Positions 44,708-53,094 of a stretch of 64,000 nucleotides of DNA are shown in pieces. This stretch comes from Bacteroidota bacterium (lineage in GTDB: Bacteria > Bacteroidota > Bacteroidia > Flavobacteriales > Weeksellaceae), in NCBI GenBank assembly GCA_023423715.1, contig JAFAFC010000034.1, forward strand, positions 62,001 through 126,000, in the 5' to 3' direction. How positions within the stretch are numbered: position 1 is the stretch's first letter; each line of letters starts with the position of its first letter. The position numbers and the translations under genes are program-made. A model generated the notes under the pieces. It was not told the origin of the DNA. It saw only the letters and a list, made by a program, of their open reading frames with translations, and made no database searches.

Positions 44708-44781
44708 TGTCATTTCGACGAAGGAGAAATCTAAACTTTTTTCGAGATTTCTCACTACACTTCGTTTTATTCGAAATGACA
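44708..44781. repeat. Palindromic repeat element with 11-base terminal inverted repeats
   Basis: TGTCATTTCGA at 44708-44718 and TCGAAATGACA at 44771-44781 are perfect inverted ends. Inside, GAGAAATCT (44724-44732) pairs with AGATTTCTC (44745-44753). The core motif recalls short palindromes that occur in many copies in flavobacterial genomes. It lies between aspS and its terminator, so it would be transcribed. Only one copy is seen in this window. Confidence 0.75.
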
Positions 44782-44797
44782 GAACTTTATAAATTAG

Positions 44798-44826
44798 AGC
44801 GAGGTTTTTGAGCCTCGCTTTTTTTA
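44798..44826 (+). terminator. Terminator of aspS
   Basis: AGCGAGG-loop-CCTCGCT followed by seven T on the plus strand; it touches the end of the minus-strand GMC gene. Confidence 0.85.
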
Positions 44827-46398
44827 TCCAAATGCTTTCTGCTCCAACAAATTCTCCATACAATATTCCACCAAGGCTGTGATTGTAAGAAATGGGTTTA
44901 CGCCAATACTTGCTGGAATCAACGAGCCATCCAAAACAAAAAGATTCTTGTGATTTTTTAATTGTCCGAATTCCGTGGTTGCTTTTCCTAAAACGACGCC
45001 ACCCAAAGGATGATAACAAACATCGTAACCTAAACCGTTATGAAAGAGCATGTGACTTCGAGTTCCACCGTTTATCTTATTCATTTTACGGAGGAAAAAC
45101 TTAGCATTTTCTTCCATTTTAGAGGTATTTTTTCTTGACCAATCTAAAACGAGTTTTTTCGTTGAAGCATCAAAACTCACACTTCCTGGCTGATCAACTT
45201 TATTAATCATCAAATATAAAGCGGTCGCAACATTCATTCCCATGGGAAGTGGCGCCAATTCGGCGAAAAAAGTATGTTTAGGATCATCCCAATTATCAAT
45301 TCCACCAACGGGAATCGTCGAATGTTGAAATCCCAAACCTCCAGAAAACGCTTTCACCCAATTTCGTCCCGTCATAAAATTCCCGTTGTTGCCCCAATGT
45401 TTTCCGACTTCTTCGTTAAGTTGCAAACCGTTTTCAAGATGAGATTTTAAAAGCAAATCTAAAGTTCCCATCGTTCCAGCAGCCAAAACAAGTTGTTGAC
45501 AAGTCATCAATTTTTTAGCAACGACTTGTCCAGAAGTATTAATTTGATGAACTTCTAAACGATAACCGTCGTTTTCACTTTTGATATTTTGAACCGCATG
45601 TAAGTCCAAAATTTCTAAGTTTCCAGTTGCTAAAGCCTTTTTCAGATAGGTTTTATCCAAAGAATTCTTACCGTGATTATTTCCGTAAATCACTTCCCCA
45701 TCCAATGCAGATCTTGGAACTTCATTTCGATATTCTTTTTCCATGTAGTCAAAATCATAGACATTGGGAACTCGAATGGTTTTAAAACCTACTTTATGCG
45801 CTTCTGCTTCACCAACTTTATTGAATTTATAGAATTTACATTCGTTAAGAAATTCTTCACGGGCAACGTTTACTTTCAATTCTTGTTGCGCTTTCGGGAA
45901 ATATTTATCAAAAAATAATTGACTATCCAAATTTGGAAAAATCTCTTCAAAATAATCTCGTTTCGGAAGAACCGCCATTCCACCATTCACCAAAGAACCG
46001 CCACCAACGCCACGTCCAACCCAAATTTTAATATCTTTAAAATCCAATCGATCCAAAGCTCCCGTAAACGGTTCTAGTGAAAATAGATTAAAAAAAGGCG
46101 CAATAGATTGCTTTTTTAACCATGCTGCACTTTTCCCTGGTTTTTGCATTTTAGAAAAAGGAATTCCAGATTTCTCCCAATTCAAGCCCATTTCCAGCAT
46201 ACACACTTTCTTCCCAGCCTCGCATAAACGCAAAGCCGCAACGGCACCACCATAACCCGAACCAATGATAATAATTGGCCGATTTTCTTCGTTAGTTTCA
46301 ATATTTGAAAATGAGTTGGCTAAAATATTTTGAGTTCCTAAAAAGAACAAAGCTCCAATTCCTAGAGCTGTGGTTTTAATGAAAGTTCCTCTATCCAT
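44824..46398 (-). CDS. Cholesterol oxidase-like GMC flavoenzyme
   Basis: A 524-residue FAD oxidase. The FAD motif GSGYGGAVAALRL is at 46-58. Long stretches look like the class I cholesterol oxidases of Streptomyces and Brevibacterium: VGRGVGGGSLVNGGMAV, PNVYDFDYM, EVIYGNNHGKNSLDKTYL and LFVLDGSLIPASIGVNPF. All three active-site residues of those enzymes seem kept: Glu380 (FFAELAP), His463 (CYHPLGG) and Asn501 (GVNPF). The N-terminus (MDRGTFIKTTALGIGALFFLG) is hydrophobic but lacks a twin-Arg pair, so export route is unclear. An SDR gene is 33 bases upstream on the same strand. True substrate is unproven; other 3-beta-hydroxy sterols or hopanoid-like lipids are possible. Confidence 0.88.
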   Translation of the reverse strand: MDRGTFIKTTALGIGALFFLGTQNILANSFSNIETNEENRPIIIIGSGYGGAVAALRLCEAGKKVCMLEMGLNWEKSGIPFSKMQKPGKSAAWLKKQSIAPFFNLFSLEPFTGALDRLDFKDIKIWVGRGVGGGSLVNGGMAVLPKRDYFEEIFPNLDSQLFFDKYFPKAQQELKVNVAREEFLNECKFYKFNKVGEAEAHKVGFKTIRVPNVYDFDYMEKEYRNEVPRSALDGEVIYGNNHGKNSLDKTYLKKALATGNLEILDLHAVQNIKSENDGYRLEVHQINTSGQVVAKKLMTCQQLVLAAGTMGTLDLLLKSHLENGLQLNEEVGKHWGNNGNFMTGRNWVKAFSGGLGFQHSTIPVGGIDNWDDPKHTFFAELAPLPMGMNVATALYLMINKVDQPGSVSFDASTKKLVLDWSRKNTSKMEENAKFFLRKMNKINGGTRSHMLFHNGLGYDVCYHPLGGVVLGKATTEFGQLKNHKNLFVLDGSLIPASIGVNPFLTITALVEYCMENLLEQKAFG

Positions 46399-46430
46399 GC
46401 GAAGAAACTTGCAAATTGCGTGCTATAAAG

Positions 46431-47165
46431 CTACGGGAGTTTTGAAACAAGCCCTTCTGGAAGGACTTTTAGAATGCTATAAATAAGTTTCCACTTCCAA
46501 TTGGGAACGATAGTGAATGTATTTCCTGCTTCTACAATATGTTTTGCGACATATTCAGGTTCCATAATTAAGTTTTTATTCAACTCTAGACCATCATTGA
46601 TTTTCGTATTGATATAGCCGATTACCAACGCATTCACCTTAATATTTCGGTGATCTAATTCTTGACGAAGTCCAGCCAGATATTGGGTAAAAGCAGATTT
46701 TGTACTTCCATACACGAAATTCGATTTACGACCTCGAACACCTGAAAGCGATGACAAACCAATTATTCGTTCTAAATTATTATTACTTGAATCAAAAGCA
46801 ATAATATTTAAAATTGAAACCGCACCAGCATAATTCACTTTCATCATTTGAAAAGTTGCATCAAAATCATGAAATGCTTTTTCATTTTGAACTAAAAAAC
46901 CAGCTGCATAAACTACAATATTGGGTTTTGTCGGAAGTTGATTATAAAAATCTTGATGGGAAGAAAAGTTGGCAGCATCGAAATACAACAACTGAATTTT
47001 CGATGAATCTAAATTATTTTCTCCTATAAATTTTTCAAGTGAAGTTAAATCTCGCGAAGCCGCCATCACCTCAAAACCTTTTTGCAAATAAAGTTTCATC
47101 GCTTGTTTTGCAACATCGGAATTGGCTCCAAGAATAAGAACGGATTTAGAATTTGGCTTCATCAT
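46431..47165 (-). CDS. Short-chain dehydrogenase/reductase
   Basis: A 244-residue Rossmann-fold oxidoreductase. The cofactor loop is the unusual GANSDVA at 13-19, closer to DprE2-like SDRs than to the classic TGxxxGxG. Catalytic Ser139 (SSLSGVRGRK), Tyr152 and Lys156 (YGSTK) are kept; the NAG-like motif is AAGF (87-90). It lies 33 bases before the cholesterol-oxidase-like gene and is divergent from an AspT-type transporter. A shared pathway with the oxidase is inferred from position only. A TATCTTTG box ends only 6 bases before the ATG. Confidence 0.85.
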   Translation of the reverse strand: MMKPNSKSVLILGANSDVAKQAMKLYLQKGFEVMAASRDLTSLEKFIGENNLDSSKIQLLYFDAANFSSHQDFYNQLPTKPNIVVYAAGFLVQNEKAFHDFDATFQMMKVNYAGAVSILNIIAFDSSNNNLERIIGLSSLSGVRGRKSNFVYGSTKSAFTQYLAGLRQELDHRNIKVNALVIGYINTKINDGLELNKNLIMEPEYVAKHIVEAGNTFTIVPNWKWKLIYSILKVLPEGLVSKLP

Positions 47166-47170
47166 AGTGC

Positions 47171-47178
47171 AAAGATAT
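47171..47178 (-). promoter_or_regulatory. -7 box candidate very close to the SDR start
   Basis: TATCTTTG on the minus strand, exact TAnnTTTG, ends 6 bases from the ATG, implying a leaderless or nearly leaderless mRNA if used. Confidence 0.45.
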
Positions 47179-47264
47179 TTGATAATTTCAAAATTCCATA
47201 AACTATGTTTTTAGTCCTTGATATATTTCAGCTATACTAATTTCATTAAGCTCTTTTATCTTCC

Positions 47265-47272
47265 TATCTTTG
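47265..47272 (+). promoter_or_regulatory. Putative -7 box for the AspT-type transporter
   Basis: TATCTTTG, exact match, 24 bases before the ATG; TTTC lies 20 bases upstream as a weak -33. Confidence 0.5.
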
Positions 47273-47296
47273 AGTGTATTTCAAAAAAACTAAACT

Positions 47297-48985
47297 ATGT
47301 TCGATTGGCTTCAAAATCTCTTGTTACCATCTGCAACTCCAACCGTCGTTCAATCTTTAATCACAGTCATGTTGGCCATAGGAACGGGAGTTTTTCTTGG
47401 ACGATTGAAACTCGGAAAAATTAGTTTTGGCGTTTCGGGAGTGATGTTTATGGGGTTAATTCTCGGTCATTTAGGCTATCGAATTAATATACAAATCCTT
47501 GATTTCATCAGAGATTTTGGACTTATTTTATTTGTTTACGGAATTGGATTGCAAGTGGGTCCTTCTTTTTTTTCGTCGTTTAAAAACGAAGGTTTGAAAT
47601 TCAACATTCTCGCAGTTTCTGGTGTAATTTTAAGTGGTGTGATTACTTATCTTCTTTTCAATTTCACGGGTTTAAGCATTGAAAATTTAGTTGGGATTAT
47701 GAGTGGCTCGGTAACCAATACGCCAGGATTGGGAGCTGCAAAAAATACGATTGAAGAACTTGCGGTAACTATGCCCAATAGGACTTTTGACGATCCAGCA
47801 ATTGGTTATGCGATCACGTATCCATTGGGCGTTTTTGGAATTATTGCAACGATTATTATCGCAAAAGTGCTTCTAAAAGTAAACAACCAAGACGAAATGA
47901 AAAAGTTTCGGTTGAAAAAAATTAATCGTGAAGAACCTTTAATCCTTCAAAAAATTCGAGTTACCAACCCAGAATATTTTGGAAAATCATTTCAAGAAAT
48001 ACTTAACGAAACGGGAAAGCATCTAATTTTTTCGCGACTAAAACATAGCGGAAGCGAAGTTGTTACTTCACCTACATTAGATATGCAACTTCAAGAAAGA
48101 GATGTTTTGATGATGGTTGGGCTAGAAAAAGACATCCAAATAATCACAGAACTACTTGGAAGACCTTCAACTGATTTGTTTATTGAGTCCGATTCTGATT
48201 TGGACAAGAAGAATATTTATGTAACCAAATCCTCGGCTGTACATAAAAACATGAATGATTTGGAACTTTTCAATATTTATGATTTGAAAGTAACTCGTGT
48301 GTTCCGTGCTGGAAAAGAAATGATTCCACGCCCTTCTTTAGAGTTGTTTTACGGCGATGTTTTGCGTGTTATCGGTTCTAGAGAAGCTATTGAAGATGCT
48401 GAAAAAATTATCGGAAATCAAGAAAAGAAAATTATCGAATCTGATTTCCTTTCCTTATTTGGCGGACTTTTAATTGGTGTTATCGTTGGTTCCATTCCAA
48501 TTTTAATTCCGGGACTTCCGATTCCTCTTAAACTCGGATTTGCAGCGGGACCGCTTTTAGTTGCCTTGATTATTTCAAGATTTGGTAGCATTTCATTCAT
48601 TCACTCCTACTTAAATACGGGTGCCATCCACTTTATGAAAGATTTCGGAATTTGCTTATTCTTCGCAGCGGTAGGAATTCATGCTGGGGATGGTTTCTAT
48701 GAAAATTTTGTAAAATATAATGGTTGGACGTTCCTTCTTTATGGAAGTGCAATCACCTTTATCCCATTGCTTTTTATGATAGTTCTTGGAAAATGGTGGT
48801 TGAAAATGAATTTCCTTCAATTAGCTGGGCTTTTAAGTGGAAGTTATACCGATCCAGCCGCGTTGTCTTTCAGTACGAATTATTTGGATAGTGATGTTCC
48901 AATTCAGACGTATGCGCAAGTGTATCCGTTGGTAACGATATTCCGAATATTTACAGCAAGTTTATTGATTCTCTTATTAACATAA
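47297..48985 (+). CDS. AspT/YidE-type transporter with RCK_C domains
   Basis: A 562-residue membrane protein with two sets of about five transmembrane segments (residues 15-200 and 380-560) flanking a cytoplasmic part. Both halves have the family pattern: GIMSGSVTNTPGLGAAKNTIEEL in the first and LLSGSYTDPAALSFSTNYL in the second. The middle (about 205-375) holds two RCK_C/TrkA-C-like units (LQKIRVTNPEYFGKSFQEI; IYVTKSSAVHKNMNDLELF). The family includes the aspartate:alanine exchanger; the substrate here is unknown. Transcribed alone, divergent from the SDR gene. Confidence 0.88.
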   Translation: MFDWLQNLLLPSATPTVVQSLITVMLAIGTGVFLGRLKLGKISFGVSGVMFMGLILGHLGYRINIQILDFIRDFGLILFVYGIGLQVGPSFFSSFKNEGLKFNILAVSGVILSGVITYLLFNFTGLSIENLVGIMSGSVTNTPGLGAAKNTIEELAVTMPNRTFDDPAIGYAITYPLGVFGIIATIIIAKVLLKVNNQDEMKKFRLKKINREEPLILQKIRVTNPEYFGKSFQEILNETGKHLIFSRLKHSGSEVVTSPTLDMQLQERDVLMMVGLEKDIQIITELLGRPSTDLFIESDSDLDKKNIYVTKSSAVHKNMNDLELFNIYDLKVTRVFRAGKEMIPRPSLELFYGDVLRVIGSREAIEDAEKIIGNQEKKIIESDFLSLFGGLLIGVIVGSIPILIPGLPIPLKLGFAAGPLLVALIISRFGSISFIHSYLNTGAIHFMKDFGICLFFAAVGIHAGDGFYENFVKYNGWTFLLYGSAITFIPLLFMIVLGKWWLKMNFLQLAGLLSGSYTDPAALSFSTNYLDSDVPIQTYAQVYPLVTIFRIFTASLLILLLT

Positions 48986-48987
48986 AA

Positions 48988-49014
48988 AAGGCATCTCAAA
49001 AATGAGATACCTTC
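48988..49014. terminator. Weak terminator between the AspT-type and DUF3276 genes
   Basis: AAGGCATCTCA-AAAA-TGAGATACCTT, one mismatch in the stem, between convergent genes. Confidence 0.6.
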
Positions 49015-49038
49015 TATATAAAATTTGGTGTGTCTTGA

Positions 49039-49374
49039 TTAAACCTCGTCGTCACTATCAATAGTAAACGAACGTGCTTTGAAATCTTTGTCGTGTTTTT
49101 CAGAAATTACGTCCTCTCCTTTTTCATTCACGATAAAATCCGTTGATTCTTTGAATAAGTCTTGGAAACTCTTAAAATCTTCTTTGTAAAGATAGATTTT
49201 GTGTTTCTCAAAAGACGCCTCTCCATTTTCTCCAAAGTTCTTTTTACTTTCGGTAATGGTAAGATAATAATCGCCCGCTTTCGTCTCGCGCACATCAAAG
49301 AAATAGGTTCTCCTTCCTGCTTTTAACACCTTCGTAAAAATCTCATTTTCGTGGCGTTCCTTATAATCACTCAT
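49039..49374 (-). CDS. DUF3276/PUR-alpha-like nucleic acid-binding protein
   Basis: A 111-residue single PUR repeat protein: NEIFTKVLKAGRRTYFFDVRETKAGDYYLTITESKK is the typical core, followed by HKIYLYKEDFKSFQDLF. Related spirochaete and Bacteroidota proteins form PUR-like dimers that bind single-stranded DNA or RNA. The acidic tail (TIDSDDEV) is usual. It has the best promoter in the window and stands alone between convergent and unrelated genes. Confidence 0.9.
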   Translation of the reverse strand: MSDYKERHENEIFTKVLKAGRRTYFFDVRETKAGDYYLTITESKKNFGENGEASFEKHKIYLYKEDFKSFQDLFKESTDFIVNEKGEDVISEKHDKDFKARSFTIDSDDEV

Positions 49375-49404
49375 TGTACGATAATTTTAGTAATCTGTTG
49401 TAAA

Positions 49405-49434
49405 CAAATTTAAAAGAATTATCGGAACTGCAAA
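49405..49434 (-). promoter_or_regulatory. Complete -33/-7 promoter for the DUF3276 gene
   Basis: On the minus strand TTTG (49431-49434) is followed after 18 bases by TAAATTTG (49405-49412), matching the Bacteroidota TTTG-N18/19-TAnnTTTG promoter; the start codon is 30 bases on. Confidence 0.7.
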
Positions 49435-49515
49435 ATTTTTTTTATTTTGAGCTAAAAATTATGGATAACTATGTGATAATTACACAACTAGAGTGTTAAA
49501 TTATCATTAAAAATG

Positions 49516-51153
49516 TTAAGAAAGTATTAAAATTCGGTCTGCTCTTTTTGCACTAGACTCCCTATGAGTGATGATAATTGACGTTGCATTTTCAATTTCT
49601 GTATCAATATTCTGCAAAATATTCTCTTCCGTTTCGGTGTCCAAAGCTGATAAAGAATCATCAAAAATAAGAATCTTAGGTTCTTTTATTAAAGCACGAG
49701 CAATACAAATTCGTTGCTTCTGTCCGCCTGATAGCATCACGCCTCGTTCACCCACCATCGTTTGGTATTGATCTTTGAATTTGACAATATTTTTATCAAC
49801 ATCGGCAATCTTTGCAAAACGAACTACTTGGTCATGATTAGGTGAATCTAAAGCAAATCCAATATTATTCTCAATGGTATCCGAGAACAAATAACTTTCT
49901 TGTGGAATGTATCCTAAGAAATCACGAACCAGAACCAAATTATGATCTCTCAAATTCTTTCCATCTAATAGAATTTCACCAGAAGTTGGGTCAATTAAAC
50001 GAGCTAGTAAAAGAGCAATTGTTGTTTTCCCGCTTCCTGTTTTCCCCATAACCGCAAGACTTTCGCCTGCGTTTATATGAAAACTGACGTTATCTAAGGC
50101 TTTAATTCCAGTATTTGGATAAACGTAAGTGACATTTTTAAATTCGATATCGCCTTTAATTTCGTATTGCGAATGATTGGTGTTTACAATCTCGGATTTC
50201 ATATCCATAAATTCGTTCACACGTTGCATGGAGGCTTCCGCACGTTGATTGACCGACGTTACCCAACCAACCATTGAAAATGGCCAAATTAGAATATTGA
50301 CGTACATAAAAAAGTCGGCAATTTTTCCTACGCTCAATTCTCCTGCGATATATTTCTGCCCACCAACATACAAAATCACGACGTTCAACAGTCCTATTAC
50401 AAAAAGGATAATCGTAAAGAAGTAGGCTTCCGTTTTTGCTAAATCCAACGCTCGATCTTGATAATCGGTAACTTTCTCTTTGTAGTTTTGATTGATATAA
50501 ATCTCTTTTGCAAAGAATTTAATCACTCGAATTCCCGAAAAACTATCTGTTACAAATGTTGAAATCGCAGATTGGCTTTTCTGCATTACTTTGGATTTTC
50601 GATTGATAATCGAACTAACTTTATAGATAACAAAAGATAAAATCGGAAGTGGAATTAACGACCACAATGTCATCGAAAAATCCGTTTTCAACATGTAAAT
50701 ACTCGTAATCACTAACAAAACCAACGTATTAACCACATACATCACGCCTGGCCCTAAATACATTCGGATTGCAACAACATCTTCACTTAAACGATTCATC
50801 AAATCACCAATCGTAGTTTTTTTGAAATCTGTAAGTGACATATCTTGATAATGTCGGTAGATTTTGTTTTTCAATTCGTACTCAATTCTACGCGATGCAA
50901 CGATAATTGTTTGACGCATCATAAAGGTGAAAAAACCCGTTAGAAGCGACGATCCAACATAAATTAAAACATAAATAAGAATTTCTTTATTGAATCCAAG
51001 TTTCCCAGAATCAGCCAGTTGATCCACCGACTTCCCTACGAATTGAACTTTATAGATGAGGAAGAAATTACTGGCTACAATAAACAGAAAACCCCATAAA
51101 AGTAGTGTTTTATGTTTCCAAAAATAGGGGTTTAGTGTTTTTAATGCTTTCAT
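49516..51153 (-). CDS. ABC exporter (fused permease and ATPase), shortened C-terminus
   Basis: A 545-residue half transporter. Six transmembrane segments fill residues 15-300; the ATPase has Walker A GKTGSGKTTIALLL, the signature LSGGQKQRICIARAL, Walker B ILIFDDSLSALD and the H-loop ITHRES. It works as a dimer exporting lipids, drugs or peptides; MsbA-like or multidrug roles are both possible. The protein stops at ADRILILS, right after the H-loop, where relatives usually run 30-40 residues more (DGKIVEEGTHEEL...). All motifs needed for ATP hydrolysis remain. No related ORF continues in other frames. Confidence 0.88.
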   Translation of the reverse strand: MKALKTLNPYFWKHKTLLLWGFLFIVASNFFLIYKVQFVGKSVDQLADSGKLGFNKEILIYVLIYVGSSLLTGFFTFMMRQTIIVASRRIEYELKNKIYRHYQDMSLTDFKKTTIGDLMNRLSEDVVAIRMYLGPGVMYVVNTLVLLVITSIYMLKTDFSMTLWSLIPLPILSFVIYKVSSIINRKSKVMQKSQSAISTFVTDSFSGIRVIKFFAKEIYINQNYKEKVTDYQDRALDLAKTEAYFFTIILFVIGLLNVVILYVGGQKYIAGELSVGKIADFFMYVNILIWPFSMVGWVTSVNQRAEASMQRVNEFMDMKSEIVNTNHSQYEIKGDIEFKNVTYVYPNTGIKALDNVSFHINAGESLAVMGKTGSGKTTIALLLARLIDPTSGEILLDGKNLRDHNLVLVRDFLGYIPQESYLFSDTIENNIGFALDSPNHDQVVRFAKIADVDKNIVKFKDQYQTMVGERGVMLSGGQKQRICIARALIKEPKILIFDDSLSALDTETEENILQNIDTEIENATSIIITHRESSAKRADRILILS

Positions 51154-51249
51154 TCCGTTTGTTTAGAAAATACCCACAAAAATAGTGAAAAAATGCTCTT
51201 TGCACCTAATATCCTTTTCATGGACATTCTCTATTTCTCAAAAAAAACC

Positions 51250-51257
51250 TATCTTTG
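51250..51257 (+). promoter_or_regulatory. Putative -7 box for nusB-DUF1573-yajC
   Basis: TATCTTTG, exact TAnnTTTG, 20 bases before the nusB ATG; no clear -33 element. Confidence 0.55.
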
Positions 51258-51277
51258 CACCCATAAAAGCTCTTTGA

Positions 51278-52183
51278 ATGTTAGGCAGAAGACAAATACG
51301 GGAAAAAGTGGTAGAATCTATCTACTCTTACAGCCAAAACCCAATTAAGATCGATGTTTTAGAGAAAAACATGTTTTCGGAGATTGATAGAATTTTCAAT
51401 CTATATATTTATCAGTTGAACTTCTTTGTCGCGCTAAAAGAATTAGCCGAAGACCAAATGGAAATCAACAGTAAAAAGTATTTCAAGACTGAGTCTGACA
51501 TCAATCCCAATAGAAAATTCATTGAAAACCGTGTTTTAGAACTTATTGAGAATAATTCTGAACGTATTGCATTTTCAGCAAAACATAAGGAACTCAACTG
51601 GGATCTACACGATGATCTTTTGGTGAAAACCTTCCAGAAAATTGTTGGTGGAAAGCGTTACACGGATTATATGAGTTCTGGTGAAAACTCGTTCGAAGAA
51701 GATCAGAAATTCATGGGAAAACTTTTCCTTCGTTATATCGCGGAAAATGATGATTTTCATGACCACCTTGAGGATAAAGAAATGAGTTGGGCAGATGATT
51801 ACCATATTTCAAACTCAATGATCCAAAAGACTATTGGATTTATGAAGGATGGCGAAACGTACAACACGCTTATCCGCATGATTAAAGATGATGAAGATCG
51901 TTCTTTTGCAAGCAAACTTCTTCGTGAAACCCTAAATCATTGGGAAGAAACGGAAAAAAAACTTATTGAAAGATTGGTAAACTGGGAAATCGAACGTGTT
52001 TCTTTAATGGATAAAATCATTTTGATTACCGCTATTTCAGAATTGGATTATTTTCCATTAACACCTTCAAGAGTGATTATTAATGAGTATATTGAAATCT
52101 CAAAAGTGTATTCAACAGATAAGTCTAATATCTTTATCAATGGTATTCTAGACAAATATGTTAAAGATTTAAATCGCAATTAA
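51278..52183 (+). CDS. nusB: Transcription antitermination factor NusB (long Bacteroidota form)
   Basis: A 301-residue protein about twice the usual 140 residues. Typical NusB features are split: LGRRQIREKVVESIYSYSQ at the start and, at the end, WEIERVSLMDKIILITAISELDYFPLTPSRVIINEYIEISKVY with the INEYIEISK pattern. The extra middle part is helical. NusB with NusE binds boxA of rRNA operons to prevent early termination. The long form is usual in this phylum. The DUF1573 gene begins 1 base after its stop. Confidence 0.92.
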   Translation: MLGRRQIREKVVESIYSYSQNPIKIDVLEKNMFSEIDRIFNLYIYQLNFFVALKELAEDQMEINSKKYFKTESDINPNRKFIENRVLELIENNSERIAFSAKHKELNWDLHDDLLVKTFQKIVGGKRYTDYMSSGENSFEEDQKFMGKLFLRYIAENDDFHDHLEDKEMSWADDYHISNSMIQKTIGFMKDGETYNTLIRMIKDDEDRSFASKLLRETLNHWEETEKKLIERLVNWEIERVSLMDKIILITAISELDYFPLTPSRVIINEYIEISKVYSTDKSNIFINGILDKYVKDLNRN

Positions 52184-52184
52184 T

Positions 52185-52700
52185 ATGAAAAAGTTAGTAT
52201 TTGCAAGCTTTCTTGCAGCGGGGTTATTAGCTACCCAATCATGTAAAAAAGAAAATAACGCATCAGAATTAACTGCTGCATCAGAAGTTACAACAACAGA
52301 TCCAGCTATTGATGAAGCAGCTATGTCAAACACAGCTTCAGCAGTAGGACAAACTCAAGCGGAAGAAGTTGCTTCTAATCAACCTTTAACTTCGGTTGTT
52401 TTAGCGCAAAGTCATTTTGATTTTGGAAATGTTAAGAAAGGAGAAAGCGTACAACACGATTATGAAATTACAAACACAGGAACCAACCCGTTGATTATTT
52501 CTAAAGTGGTTCCAGGATGTGGATGTACAGCTCCAGATTATACAAAAGAACCTATTTTACCAGGTAAGAAAGGTAAAATCACATTGAAATTTGACTCGTC
52601 AAGTTTTGATGGTGCACAACACAAACAAGCAGAAGTTTATGCAAACGTTGAAAAAGGACCTATGGTGATTACTTTCTCGGCGAATGTTCAACCTAAATAA
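52185..52700 (+). CDS. DUF1573 lipoprotein
   Basis: A 171-residue lipoprotein with lipobox ATQSC (Cys20) and a disordered, Ala/Thr/Glu-rich linker to about residue 70. The DUF1573 immunoglobulin-like domain covers about 75-170, with HFDFGNVKKGESVQHDYEITNTG and the conserved VVPGCGCTAPDY Cys pair. It probably sits in the periplasm; the CGC pair may bind metal or form a disulphide. It lies between nusB (1 base) and yajC (9 bases), a conserved order. Function unknown. Confidence 0.88.
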   Translation: MKKLVFASFLAAGLLATQSCKKENNASELTAASEVTTTDPAIDEAAMSNTASAVGQTQAEEVASNQPLTSVVLAQSHFDFGNVKKGESVQHDYEITNTGTNPLIISKVVPGCGCTAPDYTKEPILPGKKGKITLKFDSSSFDGAQHKQAEVYANVEKGPMVITFSANVQPK

Positions 52701-52709
52701 TTTAGTTTA

Positions 52710-53045
52710 ATGATCTCAATATTTTTACAAGCTGCTCCAGCTGGAGGAGGTGGAATGCAAATGATTCTTTTATTCGGTGTTTTTATCGCATTTATGTATT
52801 TTGTGATGATTCGTCCGCAAATGAAGAAACAAAAGCAAGAAAAGAACTTCCAAGAATCTTTGAAAATCGGAAGTCGAATAGTAACAACTTCAGGAATGCA
52901 CGGTCGAATTTCTCAGATCCAAGAAGACGGTGTTATTATCGAAACACTTTCAGGAAAATTGAAATTTGAAAAAGCAGCGATTTCTAAAGAATTTACTCTG
53001 GCAAGATTTCCAGACGTAGATCCAAAAGAAGAAAAAGCAAAATAA
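52710..53045 (+). CDS. yajC: Preprotein translocase subunit YajC
   Basis: A 111-residue inner-membrane protein with one transmembrane segment (about 14-35, MQMILLFGVFIAFMYFVMIRPQMKKQKQ) and a cytoplasmic domain with the family pattern SLKIGSRIVTTSGMHGRI and IIETLSGKLKFEKAAIS. It belongs to the SecDF-YajC accessory complex of the Sec translocon. Last gene of the nusB transcript, closed by a hairpin. Confidence 0.93.
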   Translation: MISIFLQAAPAGGGGMQMILLFGVFIAFMYFVMIRPQMKKQKQEKNFQESLKIGSRIVTTSGMHGRISQIQEDGVIIETLSGKLKFEKAAISKEFTLARFPDVDPKEEKAK

Positions 53046-53046
53046 A

Positions 53047-53075
53047 AAAAAGACCAGCAATGCTGGTCTTTTTTA
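53047..53075 (+). terminator. Terminator of nusB-DUF1573-yajC
   Basis: AAAAAGACCAGCA-A-TGCTGGTCTTTTTT, nearly symmetric, so it may also serve the convergent META gene. Confidence 0.87.
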
Positions 53076-53094
53076 TTTATAATATCAAGATTAA

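Noticed and set aside
44603..45019. A minus-strand frame of 138 residues across the aspS end and the palindromic repeat
   Set aside because: It overlaps two real genes and derives from the repeat and antisense; no family pattern.
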